From contig NZ_FQYN01000002.1 of NCBI RefSeq assembly GCF_900141805.1, positions 434,001 through 498,000 of the forward strand: a DNA stretch of 64,000 nucleotides, read 5' to 3'. Position numbers and translations under genes: made by a program. Below are positions 18,411 through 27,864 of the stretch, piece by piece. This stretch comes from Hymenobacter daecheongensis DSM 21074 (GTDB lineage: Bacteria > Bacteroidota > Bacteroidia > Cytophagales > Hymenobacteraceae). Within the stretch, counting starts at the first letter, position 1. Each line of letters starts with the position of its first letter. Below the pieces are notes generated by a model. It was given only the letters and a program-made list of their open reading frames with translations, was not told the origin of the DNA and searched no databases.

Positions 18411-19505
18411 ATGGCTGCTACCACAGACAAAGCCGAGAAAACTCCCGCAAACCCCCAGGCCGAGAAGCTGAAAGCGCTTCAGCTCACGATGGATAAGCTC
18501 GACAAGGCTTATGGCAAAGGCACCGTCATGAAGCTGAGCGACAACAAGGTGGTCGATATTCCGGCCATCAGCACCGGCTCGCTGGGCCTGGATATTGCCC
18601 TCGGCATTGGCGGCGTGCCCCGCGGCCGGGTGGTCGAAATCTACGGTCCCGAATCGAGCGGTAAAACCACTCTCACGCTGCACTGCATTGCCGAAGCCCA
18701 GAAAAAAGGCGGCATCGCGGCCTTCATCGACGCCGAGCACGCCTTCGACCGCGCCTACGCCGAGAAGCTGGGCATCGACACCACCAACCTGCTCATTGCC
18801 CAGCCCGACAATGGCGAGCAGGCTCTCGAAATCGCCGACCACCTGATTTCCTCGGGTGCCATCGACATTATCGTAATTGACTCCGTGGCCGCGCTGGTGC
18901 CGAAAGGCGAGCTGGAAGGCGACATGGGCGACTCCAAGATGGGTCTGCAGGCCCGCCTGATGAGCCAGGCCCTGCGCAAGCTCACCGGCACCATCAACAA
19001 GACCGGCTGCTGCTGCATTTTCATCAACCAGCTGCGCGAGAAAATCGGCGTGATGTTCGGCAACCCCGAAACCACCACCGGCGGTAACGCCCTGAAATTC
19101 TACGCTTCCGTGCGCCTCGATATCCGCCGTATCGGCCAGATCAAGGAGGATAAGGACAACATTACCGGCAACCGCACCAAGGTGAAGGTGGTGAAAAACA
19201 AGCTTGCGCCGCCCTTCAAAGTAGTCGAGTTCGACATCATCTACGGTGAAGGCATCAGCAAAGTGGGCGAAATTCTGGACCTGGGCGTAGATATGGGCAT
19301 TATCGCCAAATCCGGCTCGTGGTTCTCTTACGACGGCAACCGGCTGGGCCAGGGCCGCGAAGGTGTGAAAACCATCCTGCTCGACAACCCGGAGCTGGCC
19401 GACAAGATCGAAAAGCAGATCCGCGACATGGTGAAAGGCGAGCCGGAACTAGCGCTGGCCGCCATTCCGACCGACGAGTCGATTGCGGAAGAAGACGACG
19501 AATAG
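18411..19505 (+). CDS. recA: Recombinase RecA
   Basis: A 364-residue RecA, the DNA-dependent ATPase that forms filaments for homologous recombination. Walker A is GPESSGKT (residues 79-86); [21 protein letters not shown] carries Walker B and the L1 neighbourhood; [21 protein letters not shown] covers loop L2; the acidic tail ends EEDDE. Length and sequence are typical. ATG at 18411 follows a short CT-rich leader; the longer upstream frame adds 22 residues unlike RecA. A strong terminator follows, so it is monocistronic. Confidence 0.98.
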   Translation: MAATTDKAEKTPANPQAEKLKALQLTMDKLDKAYGKGTVMKLSDNKVVDIPAISTGSLGLDIALGIGGVPRGRVVEIYGPESSGKTTLTLHCIAEAQKKGGIAAFIDAEHAFDRAYAEKLGIDTTNLLIAQPDNGEQALEIADHLISSGAIDIIVIDSVAALVPKGELEGDMGDSKMGLQARLMSQALRKLTGTINKTGCCCIFINQLREKIGVMFGNPETTTGGNALKFYASVRLDIRRIGQIKEDKDNITGNRTKVKVVKNKLAPPFKVVEFDIIYGEGISKVGEILDLGVDMGIIAKSGSWFSYDGNRLGQGREGVKTILLDNPELADKIEKQIRDMVKGEPELALAAIPTDESIAEEDDE

Positions 19506-19523
19506 CCCCCGGCATTTAACCTT

Positions 19524-19559
19524 AAAAAGCCTTTCTGGGAAACCAGGGAGGCTTTTTTT
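19524..19559 (+). terminator. recA terminator
   Basis: Stem aaaaagcctttctgg paired with ccagggaggcttttt around a short loop, followed by seven T residues. Confidence 0.85.
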
Positions 19560-19657
19560 GTTGGGTAGTAGCGCGCCCGAAAACAGCGAAGCTGAACTCT
19601 GCCGCGGCTTTTGCGTTCCTTTTACTAGGCTACGATGCTAGTGTGCGGGCTACCCGA

Positions 19658-19665
19658 TATCTTTG
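19658..19665 (+). promoter_or_regulatory. -7 box of the DUF3108 gene
   Basis: TATCTTTG, an exact TAnnTTTG match, 51 bases before the ATG at 19717. No clear -33 element. Confidence 0.5.
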
Positions 19666-19716
19666 CTGGCACCGCATTTGAATGAGCGTCGGCCCGACCT
19701 TTTTTTGCCCGTTATC

Positions 19717-20541
19717 ATGAAGCGCCGCTGGCTCCTTTCTTCTCTCACGCTACTGCCATTGGCAGCCCTGTTTGCCTTCGGCCCCACCGACGCGGTGCGG
19801 ACCGTGCCCAATACCAGCTTCAACCGGGGCGAAGTGCTCCAGTACAAGGTGCACTATGGCCTCATCAACGCCGCCGAGGCTACCATTGAGGTGGCCAACG
19901 ACCTGCACCGCGTGAATGAGCGGCCTTGCTACAAAGCCACCGTGACGGGCAAAACTACCGGCTCGTTCGACTTTTTCATGCGCGTGCGCGATACGTGGCG
20001 CACCTACATCGACACGACCAGCATTCTACCGCAGAAGTTTTTCCGCAACATTGAGGAAAACAGCTACCGCAAAAAGGAAACCATCGACTTCGACCATTTC
20101 AAGGACGTGGTGCAGGTAGAAACCCGCAAGAAGAACAAGGACGAGGTGCGCCACGAAACCTTCAAAGTGCCTGACAACGTGCAGGATATGGTCAGCGGCT
20201 TCTACTTCCTGCGCACGCTCAACTACGACAACCGCCGGGTGGGCGACGTGATTCGGGTGCAGGGATTCTTTGACAATCAGGTCTTTACCATGGACGTGAT
20301 TTACAAAGGCCGCGAAACCGTCGAAACCAAGGCCGGCGACATTCGCGCCATTAAGCTGGTGCCGAAGATGCCGAGCAACAAGCTTTTCCGCGGCGAGAAT
20401 GCCATATCCGTCTTTCTCTCCGACGACCGCAACAAGATTCCGGTGCTCATTCAGGCCGAGCTGTTTGTGGGGGCCGTGAAGGTGGATATGTATAAATACC
20501 AGGGGCTCAAAAACCGGTTGAATCTGGTGGCCCACAACTGA
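19717..20541 (+). CDS. DUF3108 domain protein, exported
   Basis: A 274-residue protein with a signal peptide (KRRWLLSSLTLLPLAALFAFG) and a DUF3108 domain (FNRGEVLQYKVHYGLINAAE, FFMRVRDTWRTYID, VSGFYFLRTLNY, AIKLVPKMPSNKLFRGENAI). The family is periplasmic and of unknown function, possibly lipid or carbohydrate binding. ATG at 19717; an upstream in-frame start at 19663 would overlap the promoter-like box. Monocistronic: preceded by the recA terminator and followed by its own. Confidence 0.87.
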   Translation: MKRRWLLSSLTLLPLAALFAFGPTDAVRTVPNTSFNRGEVLQYKVHYGLINAAEATIEVANDLHRVNERPCYKATVTGKTTGSFDFFMRVRDTWRTYIDTTSILPQKFFRNIEENSYRKKETIDFDHFKDVVQVETRKKNKDEVRHETFKVPDNVQDMVSGFYFLRTLNYDNRRVGDVIRVQGFFDNQVFTMDVIYKGRETVETKAGDIRAIKLVPKMPSNKLFRGENAISVFLSDDRNKIPVLIQAELFVGAVKVDMYKYQGLKNRLNLVAHN

Positions 20542-20548
20542 TTTTCAC

Positions 20549-20579
20549 GAAAAAGCGACTCCCCGGAGTCGCTTTTTTT
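20549..20579 (+). terminator. Terminator of the DUF3108 gene
   Basis: Stem aaaagcgactcc / ggagtcgctttt with a minimal loop, followed by a T run. Confidence 0.88.
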
Positions 20580-20729
20580 ATGCCTTTCCAATGCCCGAAT
20601 CCCTTTCTGTGGCAGCTGCTGCAAAATCCCGAAATTGCCTGACCCGGCCAGCAAGCTCAGCAGTAAGCACTTCATTGGCCGGCGGAGTTGTTCACAAAAA
20701 GGTAACACGGCCGGCCGTCCGGCAAGCGG

Positions 20730-20737
20730 TATTTTTG
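20730..20737 (+). promoter_or_regulatory. -7 box of the response regulator gene
   Basis: TATTTTTG, an exact TAnnTTTG match, ends 39 bases before the proposed GTG start at 20777. It argues against starts further upstream. Confidence 0.5.
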
Positions 20738-20776
20738 TCCTCGCGCATTTTCTTTTATCCCCAAACCCCTCGTCCC

Positions 20777-21475
20777 GTGCACCCAAACGCCGCTACTCAC
20801 CCGTACAAGATTCTGGTTGTGGATGATGATCCGGACATCGTGGAGCTGCTGGAGTACAATCTGCGCAAGGAGGGCTACGAAGTGGCCAGCGCCCCCGACG
20901 GCCGCAAAGCCCTGGAAATAGCCCCCGGCTTTGCCCCCGATATCGTGCTGCTCGATGTGATGATGCCCCACCTCGACGGCATCGACACCTGCCGGCAGCT
21001 GCGCACGCTGCCCAAATTCAAAGACACGTACATTATTTTCCTCACGGCCCGCGCCGAGGAGTTTTCGGAAGTGGCCGCCTTCGAGGCCGGGGCCGATGAT
21101 TTCATTGCTAAGCCCATTAAGCCCCGCGCCCTGCTCAGCCGCCTGGCCGCCTTCGTGCGCCGCGACAAAGACCCGCAGGCCGTGTCCGACACCATCGAAA
21201 TAAACGGCCTGACCATTGACCGCACGGGCTTTGCCGTGTACCAGGAGGGCCGAAAGATTTCCTTGCCCAAGAAGGAATTTGAGCTGCTGGCCTTCCTGGC
21301 CGCCTCGCCCCACAAAGTATTTGGCCGCGACGAGCTGCTGCAGAACATCTGGGGCAACGACGTATTTGTGCTGGCCCGCACCGTGGACGTGCACGTGCGT
21401 AAAGTGCGCGAGAAAGTCGGCGACCACCACATCCAGACCATCAAGGGCGTCGGCTACAAGTTCAATATCGATTAG
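20777..21475 (+). CDS. OmpR/PhoB-family response regulator
   Basis: A 232-residue regulator: receiver domain (residues 9-130) with the acidic triad DDD (16-18), phosphoacceptor Asp60 in VLLDVMMPHLDG, and conserved Lys in ADDFIAKPIKP; then a winged-helix DNA-binding domain (about 135-232) with LPKKEFELLAFLAASPHKVF and VDVHVRKVREKVG. The next gene is its likely sensor kinase, an arrangement like phoB-phoR, but phosphate control is not shown. The start is GTG at 20777; upstream codons in the same frame look non-coding and lie across the -7 box. Confidence 0.92.
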   Translation: MHPNAATHPYKILVVDDDPDIVELLEYNLRKEGYEVASAPDGRKALEIAPGFAPDIVLLDVMMPHLDGIDTCRQLRTLPKFKDTYIIFLTARAEEFSEVAAFEAGADDFIAKPIKPRALLSRLAAFVRRDKDPQAVSDTIEINGLTIDRTGFAVYQEGRKISLPKKEFELLAFLAASPHKVFGRDELLQNIWGNDVFVLARTVDVHVRKVREKVGDHHIQTIKGVGYKFNID

Positions 21476-21494
21476 CTGCCTGCCGCCGCTACCT

Positions 21495-21580
21495 GTCATC
21501 CTGAGCTTGCGAAGGACTTTGCCACGCCGAAAAGCAATTTGCTCCACGGATGCAGGGTTTCTCCCAAGCTCAGGATAACG
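21495..21580. repeat. Inverted repeat between response regulator and kinase genes
   Basis: Arms gtcatcctgagcttgcgaag (21495-21514) and ctcccaagctcaggataacg (21561-21580) are inverted copies with a few mismatches around a 46-base centre. The layout is that of a dispersed REP/MITE-like element. It fills most of the 128-base gap between two genes expected to be co-transcribed. Confidence 0.65.
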
Positions 21581-21603
21581 TATTTTTATAGCTCACTCTC
21601 GTC

Positions 21604-22692
21604 GTGCTTCGCTTGAACCTCGCCTCTCGCACCATTGCCATCATCATTGCTTTCCTGGTAGCGGGTGTGCTGACCACGCTGGCCTGGCTGGTTCCTTCTA
21701 TGACGCTGGAAAACGGGGCGCTGGCAGCGGGCATCACCTTGGCGGCGTGCTTTCTGCTAGTGTATCTGGCGTTTGAGGCGCTTATTTTCCGCGAAATCAA
21801 CAACATCTACGCCGGGCTCGAAAACGTGAAGCGCAAGGAGTTTCGCAAGCTGTCGAACAAGTTTCTGTTTCGGCCCGAGCCGCTGAAGCGCATGCGCGAC
21901 GAGATAGTGCAGATGGCCGAGCGCAAGCAGCAGGAAATAGACGAGCTGAAGCGCCTGCAGGCCCTGCGCCGCGAGTTTCTGGCCGACGTGTCGCACGAGC
22001 TGAAAACCCCGATTTTCGCCGCCCAAGGTTTCCTGCACACCGTGCTCGACGGCGACGTGGACGACGAGTTTCTGCGCCAGAAGTTCCTCACCAAAGCCGC
22101 CACCAGCCTCGACGCGCTGGATGCGCTGGTGCAGGACTTGGTCACCATTTCGCAGCTCGAAAAAGGCGTGGTGCGGATGCGGCGGCAGGCCTTCGATCTG
22201 GCCGCGCTGGTGCGCGAGCTATTTGAGCAGTTGGAGCAGAAAGCCGGGCAGCGCCAGGTCACGCTGGAGCTGTTTCCGCCCTCGCTGGCCACCGAGGCAG
22301 TGCGCGTGCTGGCCGACCGCAACCGCATCCGGCAGGTCCTCATCAACCTGATCGACAATGCGGTGAAGTATGGCAAGGAAGGCGGCCACGTGACCGTGAG
22401 CCTGATTGAGAGCAGCAAAAGCGTTAAAGTCTCGGTGCGCGACGACGGAGCCGGCATTCCGAAGCAGCACCAGAACCGCATCTTTGAGCGGTTTTACCGC
22501 ATTGATAAAAGCCGCTCGCGCGACTCGGGCGGCTCGGGGCTGGGGCTGGCCATCAGCAAGCACATCGTGGAGGCCCACAAGTCCACCATTCGGGTGCACA
22601 GCGAGCCGGGGCTGGGCACTACCTTGGAGTTTAAGCTGCCCAAGCCGCGCCTGCCGCAGGCCGCGCCCGCCGCGCCCGAAGCCGGGGCGTAG
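21604..22692 (+). CDS. Two-component sensor histidine kinase (PhoR-like)
   Basis: A 362-residue kinase: two membrane helices close together (residues 8-30 and 40-62) with almost no periplasmic loop, a linker, HisKA with FLADVSHELKTPIFAAQGF (His131), and HATPase with NLIDNAVKYG, DDGAGIP and GSGLGLAISKHIVEAH. No PAS domain is evident. Probably phosphorylates the response regulator upstream. The start is GTG at 21604. The tail is rich in alanine and proline. Confidence 0.9.
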   Translation: MLRLNLASRTIAIIIAFLVAGVLTTLAWLVPSMTLENGALAAGITLAACFLLVYLAFEALIFREINNIYAGLENVKRKEFRKLSNKFLFRPEPLKRMRDEIVQMAERKQQEIDELKRLQALRREFLADVSHELKTPIFAAQGFLHTVLDGDVDDEFLRQKFLTKAATSLDALDALVQDLVTISQLEKGVVRMRRQAFDLAALVRELFEQLEQKAGQRQVTLELFPPSLATEAVRVLADRNRIRQVLINLIDNAVKYGKEGGHVTVSLIESSKSVKVSVRDDGAGIPKQHQNRIFERFYRIDKSRSRDSGGSGLGLAISKHIVEAHKSTIRVHSEPGLGTTLEFKLPKPRLPQAAPAAPEAGA

Positions 22693-22711
22693 GCTTCCCA
22701 AGTCTTCGCCG

Positions 22712-22719
22712 TACCTTTG
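22712..22719 (+). promoter_or_regulatory. -7 box immediately before the RluA gene
   Basis: TACCTTTG, an exact TAnnTTTG match, ends eight bases before the ATG at 22728. If used, transcription would start at or next to the start codon, giving a leaderless mRNA. Confidence 0.5.
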
Positions 22720-22727
22720 CGGCCTCT

Positions 22728-23441
22728 ATGAAGCTCCCCGATTTCCAAGACCTTATTCTGTTTGAAGACGACGATTTTATCGTCATCAACAAACCACCCT
22801 TCCTGGCCACGCTCGACGAGCGGTTCGGCAACGCGCCCAACATCCTGCGCATGGCCCGCCAGTACGCCGACGACGCGCAGGCCTGCCACCGCCTCGACAA
22901 GGAAACCTCCGGAGCTTTGGCCCTGGCCAAAAACCCCGAAGCTTACCGTCACCTCTCCATGCAGTTTGAAAACCGCGAGGTGAAAAAGCTTTACCACGCC
23001 GTAGCCTGGGGCACTCACCGCTTCGACAACCAGCTGGTGGACCGTAGCATCGAAACCACTACCAAGGGCAAGGCCCGCCTGGCCTACAAGGGCAAGGCTG
23101 CCGAAACCTACTTTACCACTCTCGAGCAGTTTGCCCGCCACACGCTGGTGCAGTGCGTGCCCATCACCGGCCGTATGCACCAGATCCGGCTGCACCTGAT
23201 GTATCTGCAGGCCCCCATCGTGGGCGACGTGATGTACGGCGGCGAGGATTTTTACCTGTCGTCGTTGAAGAAGAAGTTCAACGTGAAGGAAGGCGAGGAA
23301 GAGCAGCCCTTTATCAAGCGCTTCGCCCTGCACGCCGCCAAGCTGGTTTTCAGCCGCCTCAACGGCGAGGAAATCACCGTGGAAGCCCCGTACCCGAAGG
23401 ATTTCCGGGTGCTGGTAGACACGTTGCGGCAGTACAGCTAG
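22728..23441 (+). CDS. RluA-family pseudouridine synthase
   Basis: A 237-residue RNA pseudouridine synthase. The catalytic motif is ACHRLDKETSGALAL with the nucleophile Asp57; GKAAETYFTTLEQF, LVQCVPITGRMHQIRLHL and APIVGDVMYGG are the other RluA signatures. There is no S4 domain, so it resembles the short RluC/RluD-like forms that modify 23S rRNA; the exact uridine cannot be told. It converges on the 23451 gene with nine bases between stops. Confidence 0.9.
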   Translation: MKLPDFQDLILFEDDDFIVINKPPFLATLDERFGNAPNILRMARQYADDAQACHRLDKETSGALALAKNPEAYRHLSMQFENREVKKLYHAVAWGTHRFDNQLVDRSIETTTKGKARLAYKGKAAETYFTTLEQFARHTLVQCVPITGRMHQIRLHLMYLQAPIVGDVMYGGEDFYLSSLKKKFNVKEGEEEQPFIKRFALHAAKLVFSRLNGEEITVEAPYPKDFRVLVDTLRQYS

Positions 23442-23450
23442 CGTTAGGCA

Positions 23451-24932
23451 TTACAGCCGCTCGAACACCGCCAGATGGCACGAATCGGCATCCGGGTGGG
23501 TCAGGTTGCTGGCTTTGGCTCCCTGCCAGCGCAGCCGGTACTGCGGGTTGTGCCGGAGCCGGCTCAGCGGCACGCCACCTTCTATGACCGAAAACCAGTC
23601 ATCCCAGAAAATAAGGGAGCCGGCCGGCGGCACCGGGCCTTCCGGCTGGCGGGCGCGTAGAAAGCTGATGTTGCGCCGCTGCGTTTTGTCGAACGGATCA
23701 ATCTGCAGCGCTTCGGCCAGGTAAGGGTGCTCGGTGACTACCATAGGCTTAGGGCCCGGATACGCGGCGGCAAACCAGGCCCCGGCTTTGTCGGCCAGCC
23801 GCACGTCGGCGGCTTTGGTGAAGTCGCGCTGCCAGCGGAAAGCCGTGCGGGCCCCGGTGAACAGAAACAGCACCACCGCCGCCGTGAGGCCCAGGCGCAC
23901 CCGTTGCTGCCCCCGCGCGCTTTTGGCCAGTAGCGCCAGCGCCTGCACCCCATTCAGGGCAATGATGGCCATGAGCGGCACCATGGCATTGAGCACGCGC
24001 ACCATCCCAAACGAAGCAAAAATGCCCTGCCACCAGAACAGCGTGTGGGCTCCGCAGTACACCACTACGCTGCCATAAATCAATAGCAGCTCGGCCCGAA
24101 ACAGGTCGGGCTGCGGCCGAAACCGCGGGCGCAGCCACTGGCTGAGGACCCGGATTCCTCCCATCCAGAACAAGACAAACAGCACCAGCCCAATGACTCC
24201 GGGCAAGTGTGTGAGGTAGTGCGTGATGTCGCCGTGGCCGTACTGCGTGGCCCGATACGGGTAGGCGTTGTGCGTAAAAACCCACAGAAAGTCGCCGTAC
24301 ACCAGCAGCCCGGCCACACTATACACTAAGTAGCCCAGCACCAGCAGCGGTAGCGGCCGCCATTGCCGGCTCAGCGCCAGATACACGGCCCACACGCCCA
24401 GCAGCAGAAAGCCCTCGGAGCGCACAAACGGCAAAAACGACATTACCGCCGCCGACCAGCCGGTCCGGTTACTGAACGCCAGCCACACGCCCGCCACCAG
24501 AATCAGGCTGAACAGCGGCTCGGTGAGGCCCGAAAACTGAATCCGGAAATAGTCGGGGGCGGCGTAGGTGAAGAGCACGGCCAGCCAGGGCCAGGGCAGC
24601 CGCAGCCGGGCCGCCACGCGGTAGGCCAGCCAGGCCGCCGCGGCCACCACCGCGCAGTTGAATAGCTTAATGCCGACAAACCCCAACTGCGCCGGCCCGG
24701 CCGTGAGCAGCACAAACAGCGGCTTGGCCCAGGACTCCAGGAAGTTTGCCGGATGCCGGAACGCGTAGCGGCTGTACAGATAGTGGTTTATGCTGTCGCC
24801 GGTATCGTAGGTAGTGGTGGTGCCCACGGCGAAAAGCACGGATAAGCCGAAGAGGGCTGCGAGCAGCAGAAGCGCCGGACGCCGCCCCGCCGCGGCGGGT
24901 TCGGGGGCAGATAACACAGGAGAAGCAGGCAT
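23451..24932 (-). CDS. Polytopic membrane protein, glycosyltransferase-39-like
   Basis: A 493-residue protein with about ten hydrophobic helices. An early luminal/periplasmic loop contains TTTYDTGDSINHYLYSRYAF with an acidic pair of the kind seen in GT-C (PMT/ArnT-like) transferases, and FSGLTEPLFSLILVAG and PFVRSEGFLLLGVWAVY follow. The hydrophilic C-terminal part (about 410-493) probably faces the periplasm. I infer a lipid-linked-sugar glycosyltransferase of the DolP-mannosyltransferase type; the acceptor is unknown. ATG at 24932; a possible -7 box TATCTTTC (minus strand, 24951-24958) lies 18 bases upstream. Confidence 0.65.
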   Translation of the reverse strand: MPASPVLSAPEPAAAGRRPALLLLAALFGLSVLFAVGTTTTYDTGDSINHYLYSRYAFRHPANFLESWAKPLFVLLTAGPAQLGFVGIKLFNCAVVAAAAWLAYRVAARLRLPWPWLAVLFTYAAPDYFRIQFSGLTEPLFSLILVAGVWLAFSNRTGWSAAVMSFLPFVRSEGFLLLGVWAVYLALSRQWRPLPLLVLGYLVYSVAGLLVYGDFLWVFTHNAYPYRATQYGHGDITHYLTHLPGVIGLVLFVLFWMGGIRVLSQWLRPRFRPQPDLFRAELLLIYGSVVVYCGAHTLFWWQGIFASFGMVRVLNAMVPLMAIIALNGVQALALLAKSARGQQRVRLGLTAAVVLFLFTGARTAFRWQRDFTKAADVRLADKAGAWFAAAYPGPKPMVVTEHPYLAEALQIDPFDKTQRRNISFLRARQPEGPVPPAGSLIFWDDWFSVIEGGVPLSRLRHNPQYRLRWQGAKASNLTHPDADSCHLAVFERL

Positions 24933-25037
24933 AGCAGGGGCTGGAAGGCCGAAAGATACTACCGCGCCCCGCAACGCCGCGGCCCCGGCCCGCACGGGTA
25001 AGAGCAAGAGCTTTAAGCGGATAATTCTGCCTATCCC

Positions 25038-25068
25038 TTTGCTTCGTAAGCAAAAGAAGGTAACTTTG
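25038..25068 (+). promoter_or_regulatory. Promoter of the rplM ribosomal operon
   Basis: TTTG (25038-25041), 19 bases, TAACTTTG (25061-25068): an exact match in sequence and spacing to the Bacteroidota housekeeping promoter (TTTG-N19-21-TAnnTTTG). The leader to the ATG at 25133 is about 55-60 bases long. Confidence 0.8.
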
Positions 25069-25132
25069 TGTCCGTTTTTCCCGAACCCTTGCCGGGTTCT
25101 GTCTCATTTTCAAACGCTTACTCAACTCCCCA

Positions 25133-25585
25133 ATGGATCATCTGAGCTTCAAGACGGTATCCGTCAACAAAGCCAACGCCAACAAGGGCTGGGTCGTGAT
25201 TGATGCTGGCGACAACACTCTGGGCCGCGTGTCCAGCCAGGTTGCCAATATCCTCCGCGGCAAGCACAAGCCCTCGTTCACGCCCAACTCGGATTGCGGC
25301 GATTCGGTTATCATTATCAACGCCGACAAACTGCGCGTAACGGGTAAAAAGATGACCGAAAAAATCTACGTATCGCACTCGGGCTACCCAGGTGGCCAGA
25401 AGCGTAAATCGATGCGCGAAGTGATGGAGAAATCCTCGACCCGCGTTATCGAGCACGCCGTACGTGGCATGTTGCCTCACAACCGTCTGGGCCGCGAGCA
25501 GTTCCGCAGCCTGTTCGTGTACGAAGGTGCCGAGCATCCACACGCCGCCCAGCAGCCGAAAGCTGTTGACCTGACGAACCTGTAA
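25133..25585 (+). CDS. rplM: 50S ribosomal protein L13
   Basis: A 150-residue L13. Conserved stretches: WVVIDAGDNTLGRVSSQVAN, GDSVIIINADKLRVTGKK, YVSHSGYPGGQK and AVRGMLPHNRLGREQ. It binds 23S rRNA early in large-subunit assembly. It heads the rplM-rpsI-rpsB-tsf block, whose order is conserved in the phylum, and is preceded by the best promoter match in the window. Confidence 0.98.
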   Translation: MDHLSFKTVSVNKANANKGWVVIDAGDNTLGRVSSQVANILRGKHKPSFTPNSDCGDSVIIINADKLRVTGKKMTEKIYVSHSGYPGGQKRKSMREVMEKSSTRVIEHAVRGMLPHNRLGREQFRSLFVYEGAEHPHAAQQPKAVDLTNL

Positions 25586-25627
25586 GCCGAAGCCGGCTTC
25601 TCTTTTTTCCTCAATTCGTTTCATTAA

Positions 25628-26014
25628 ATGGACATCCTCAACACCTCTGGTAGAAGAAAAACCTCGGTGGCCCGCATTTACATGCAGGCCGGGCAAGGGA
25701 ATATCACTATCAACAACCGGGACATGAAAGCCTATTTCGGCAATGAGCTCCTGGAAAACATCGTGAACCAGCCCTTCGCTACGCTCGAGAAACTCGGGCA
25801 GTACGACATCAAAGTGAACGTGAGCGGTGGCGGTATCTCGGCGCAGGCCGAAGCTATCCGTCTGGCTATTTCGAAAGCTTTGGTAGAGCAGGACGCCGAA
25901 ACGCGCCCCGCCCTGAAGAAAGAAGGCTTCATGACGCGCGACCCCCGCATGGTTGAACGCAAGAAGTTCGGCAAGCGCAAGGCCCGTCGCTCGTTCCAGT
26001 TCTCGAAACGCTAA
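25628..26014 (+). CDS. rpsI: 30S ribosomal protein S9
   Basis: A 128-residue S9. GRRKTSVARIYM near the N terminus, VNVSGGGISAQAEAIRLAIS in the middle and the basic C-terminal tail ending FQFSKR, which reaches the P-site tRNA, are all present. It starts 42 bases after rplM and is presumably co-transcribed. Confidence 0.98.
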   Translation: MDILNTSGRRKTSVARIYMQAGQGNITINNRDMKAYFGNELLENIVNQPFATLEKLGQYDIKVNVSGGGISAQAEAIRLAISKALVEQDAETRPALKKEGFMTRDPRMVERKKFGKRKARRSFQFSKR

Positions 26015-26032
26015 TCCCAGAGGAAATATATC

Positions 26033-26800
26033 ATGGCTCAGTCCACCACCTATAAAGATCTGCTCGACGCGGGGTCCCATTTTGGTCACCTTACGCGCAA
26101 GTGGGATCCGAAAATGGCGCCGTACATCTTCATGGAGAAGAACGGCATCCATATCATTGACCTGAACAAAACCCTCGTTTCGCTCGAGCAGGCGTCGCAG
26201 GCTATCCGCAACATCGCCAAGAGCGGTCGGAAAATCCTGTTTGTCGCTACCAAGAAGCAGGCGCAGGAGATTGTGACGGAAGAGGCCAAGCGGTTGAAAA
26301 TGCCTTTCGTCACCGACCGGTGGCTGGGTGGCATGCTCACCAACTTCGCCACGGTTCGCAAGTCGCTGAAGAAAATGAGCACCATCGACAAGATGGTGAA
26401 GGAAAACACGGCCTACGCAGCACTTGCCAAGCGTGAGCGACTGATGATGTCGCGTGAGCGGGAGAAGCTGGAGCGCGTGCTCGGTGGCATTGCCGACCTG
26501 AGCCGTCTGCCCGCCGCCCTGTTCGTAGTCGACGTGAAGCGCGAGCACATTGCCGTGAAAGAAGCTCAGAAATTGGGCATTCCGGTATTCGCTATGGTTG
26601 ATACCAACTCGAACCCCGAGCTGGTTGACTTCCCGATTCCGGCTAACGACGACGCCTCGAAGTCGATCCAACTGATTGTTGGCGTTATCAGCAAGGCTAT
26701 CGAAGATGGCCTGTCGGAGCGCAAAGTCGACAAGGACGAAGCCGACAAGAAGCAGTCGGAAGACGAAGGCATCAAGGAAAAACAAGCTGCTGACGAATAG
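26033..26800 (+). CDS. rpsB: 30S ribosomal protein S2
   Basis: A 255-residue S2. [48 protein letters not shown] and [20 protein letters not shown] are the family signatures. The C terminus carries a charged extension ([13 protein letters not shown]) longer than in E. coli S2. It starts 18 bases after rpsI. A heptad-repeat element separates it from tsf. Confidence 0.98.
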   Translation: MAQSTTYKDLLDAGSHFGHLTRKWDPKMAPYIFMEKNGIHIIDLNKTLVSLEQASQAIRNIAKSGRKILFVATKKQAQEIVTEEAKRLKMPFVTDRWLGGMLTNFATVRKSLKKMSTIDKMVKENTAYAALAKRERLMMSREREKLERVLGGIADLSRLPAALFVVDVKREHIAVKEAQKLGIPVFAMVDTNSNPELVDFPIPANDDASKSIQLIVGVISKAIEDGLSERKVDKDEADKKQSEDEGIKEKQAADE

Positions 26801-26806
26801 TCTTTT

Positions 26807-26957
26807 TTGAGAAGCTAGAAGCTAGGAGTCAGGAGCTAGGAGTTGTGATGACGGCAAGAAGCCCATTCGATTCCGGTTCCTGGCTCCTAGCTTCTTTCTG
26901 GGCTTCCTCTCTCATTTCATTCTAACTCCTAGCTTCCAGCTACTAACTCCTAAGAAA
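26807..26957. repeat. Heptad-repeat element between rpsB and tsf
   Basis: Left side (about 26810-26850) reads gaagcta, gaagcta, ggagtca, ggagcta, ggagttg in 7-base steps; the right side (about 26878-26955) has complementary ctcctag, cttcttt, ctcctag, cttccag, ctactaa units. The sequence pairs across a centre near 26860 and occupies the entire 158-base gap inside an otherwise compact translation operon. Confidence 0.8.
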
Positions 26958-26958
26958 A

Positions 26959-27795
26959 ATGGCCGCAATTACTGCCGCAGACGTGAACAAGCTCCGCACC
27001 ATGACTGGCGCGGGCATGATGGATTGCAAAAAAGCCTTGACCGAAGCCGATGGCGACTTCGAGTCTGCCCGTGACCTGTTGCGCAAGCAGGGTCAGAAAA
27101 TCGCCGACAAGCGCGCCGAAAACGAAACGTCGGAAGGCTTTGTAGCCGTAAGCGTGAGCGAAGACGGCACCAACGGCAAGCTGATTGCCCTGGCCTGCGA
27201 AACCGAGTCGGTAGCCAAAGTGGCTAACTTCCGCGAGCTGGTACAGCGCATCCTGGATGCCGCCGTGCGTACCAACGCTACCACCAAGGAAGAAGTACTG
27301 GCTGCCAAAGAAGATGACGGCCTGACCATTCAGGAGCACATCACGGACCTGATGGGCAAAATCGGCGAGAAGCTGGACGTAACCTACGCTACGCTGACCG
27401 CGGAAAAAGTAGCTTCCTACATCCACTCCGACAACAAGAAAGGCGTACTCGTGGGCCTGAAGAACGTGGGTGGTGCCGACACCGCCACCGTTGGTCGCGA
27501 CGTAGCCATGCAGATTGTAGCCATGAAGCCCGTTGCCGTTGATAAAGACGGTGTAGATTCGGCTATTGCGGAACGCGAAATTGAAATCGGCAAAGAGCAG
27601 GCGCGTGCTGAAGGCAAGCCCGAGGCGATGCTGGAGAAAATTGCTCAGGGCAAGCTGAACAAGTTCTACAAGGAAAACACCCTGCTGAACCAGGAGTTCG
27701 TGAAAGACAACTCGATGACCATTGCGCAGCTGCTCGACAAAACGTCGAAAGGCATGACGGTCACCGACTTCAAGCGCGTAGCTATCGGTGCCTAA
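26959..27795 (+). CDS. tsf: Translation elongation factor Ts
   Basis: A 278-residue EF-Ts, the nucleotide exchange factor of EF-Tu. The N-terminal UBA-like domain has LRTMTGAGMMDCKKALTEADGD; then ARDLLRKQGQ, the dimerisation/core domains with LIALACETESVAK and VGRDVAMQIVAMKP, and the C-terminal NKFYKENTLLNQEFVKDNSM. It ends the ribosomal block and has a terminator. Confidence 0.98.
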   Translation: MAAITAADVNKLRTMTGAGMMDCKKALTEADGDFESARDLLRKQGQKIADKRAENETSEGFVAVSVSEDGTNGKLIALACETESVAKVANFRELVQRILDAAVRTNATTKEEVLAAKEDDGLTIQEHITDLMGKIGEKLDVTYATLTAEKVASYIHSDNKKGVLVGLKNVGGADTATVGRDVAMQIVAMKPVAVDKDGVDSAIAEREIEIGKEQARAEGKPEAMLEKIAQGKLNKFYKENTLLNQEFVKDNSMTIAQLLDKTSKGMTVTDFKRVAIGA

Positions 27796-27816
27796 GCTTT
27801 TGGTTTAGACAAGTAG

Positions 27817-27852
27817 AAAGCCCCGCTGGCAGTGTGCCGGCGGGGCTTTTTT
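27817..27852 (+). terminator. tsf terminator
   Basis: Stem aaagccccgc / gcggggcttt with a 13-base loop followed by T residues, 22 bases after the tsf stop. It also lies just beyond the 3' end of the convergent DUF6624 gene. Confidence 0.85.
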
Positions 27853-27864
27853 GTGGAGTGGCAG

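Noticed and set aside
20777..22692. Calling the two-component pair phoB/phoR
   Set aside because: The domain layout fits, but no phosphate-uptake genes or Pho-box-like repeats are nearby, so the signal cannot be named.
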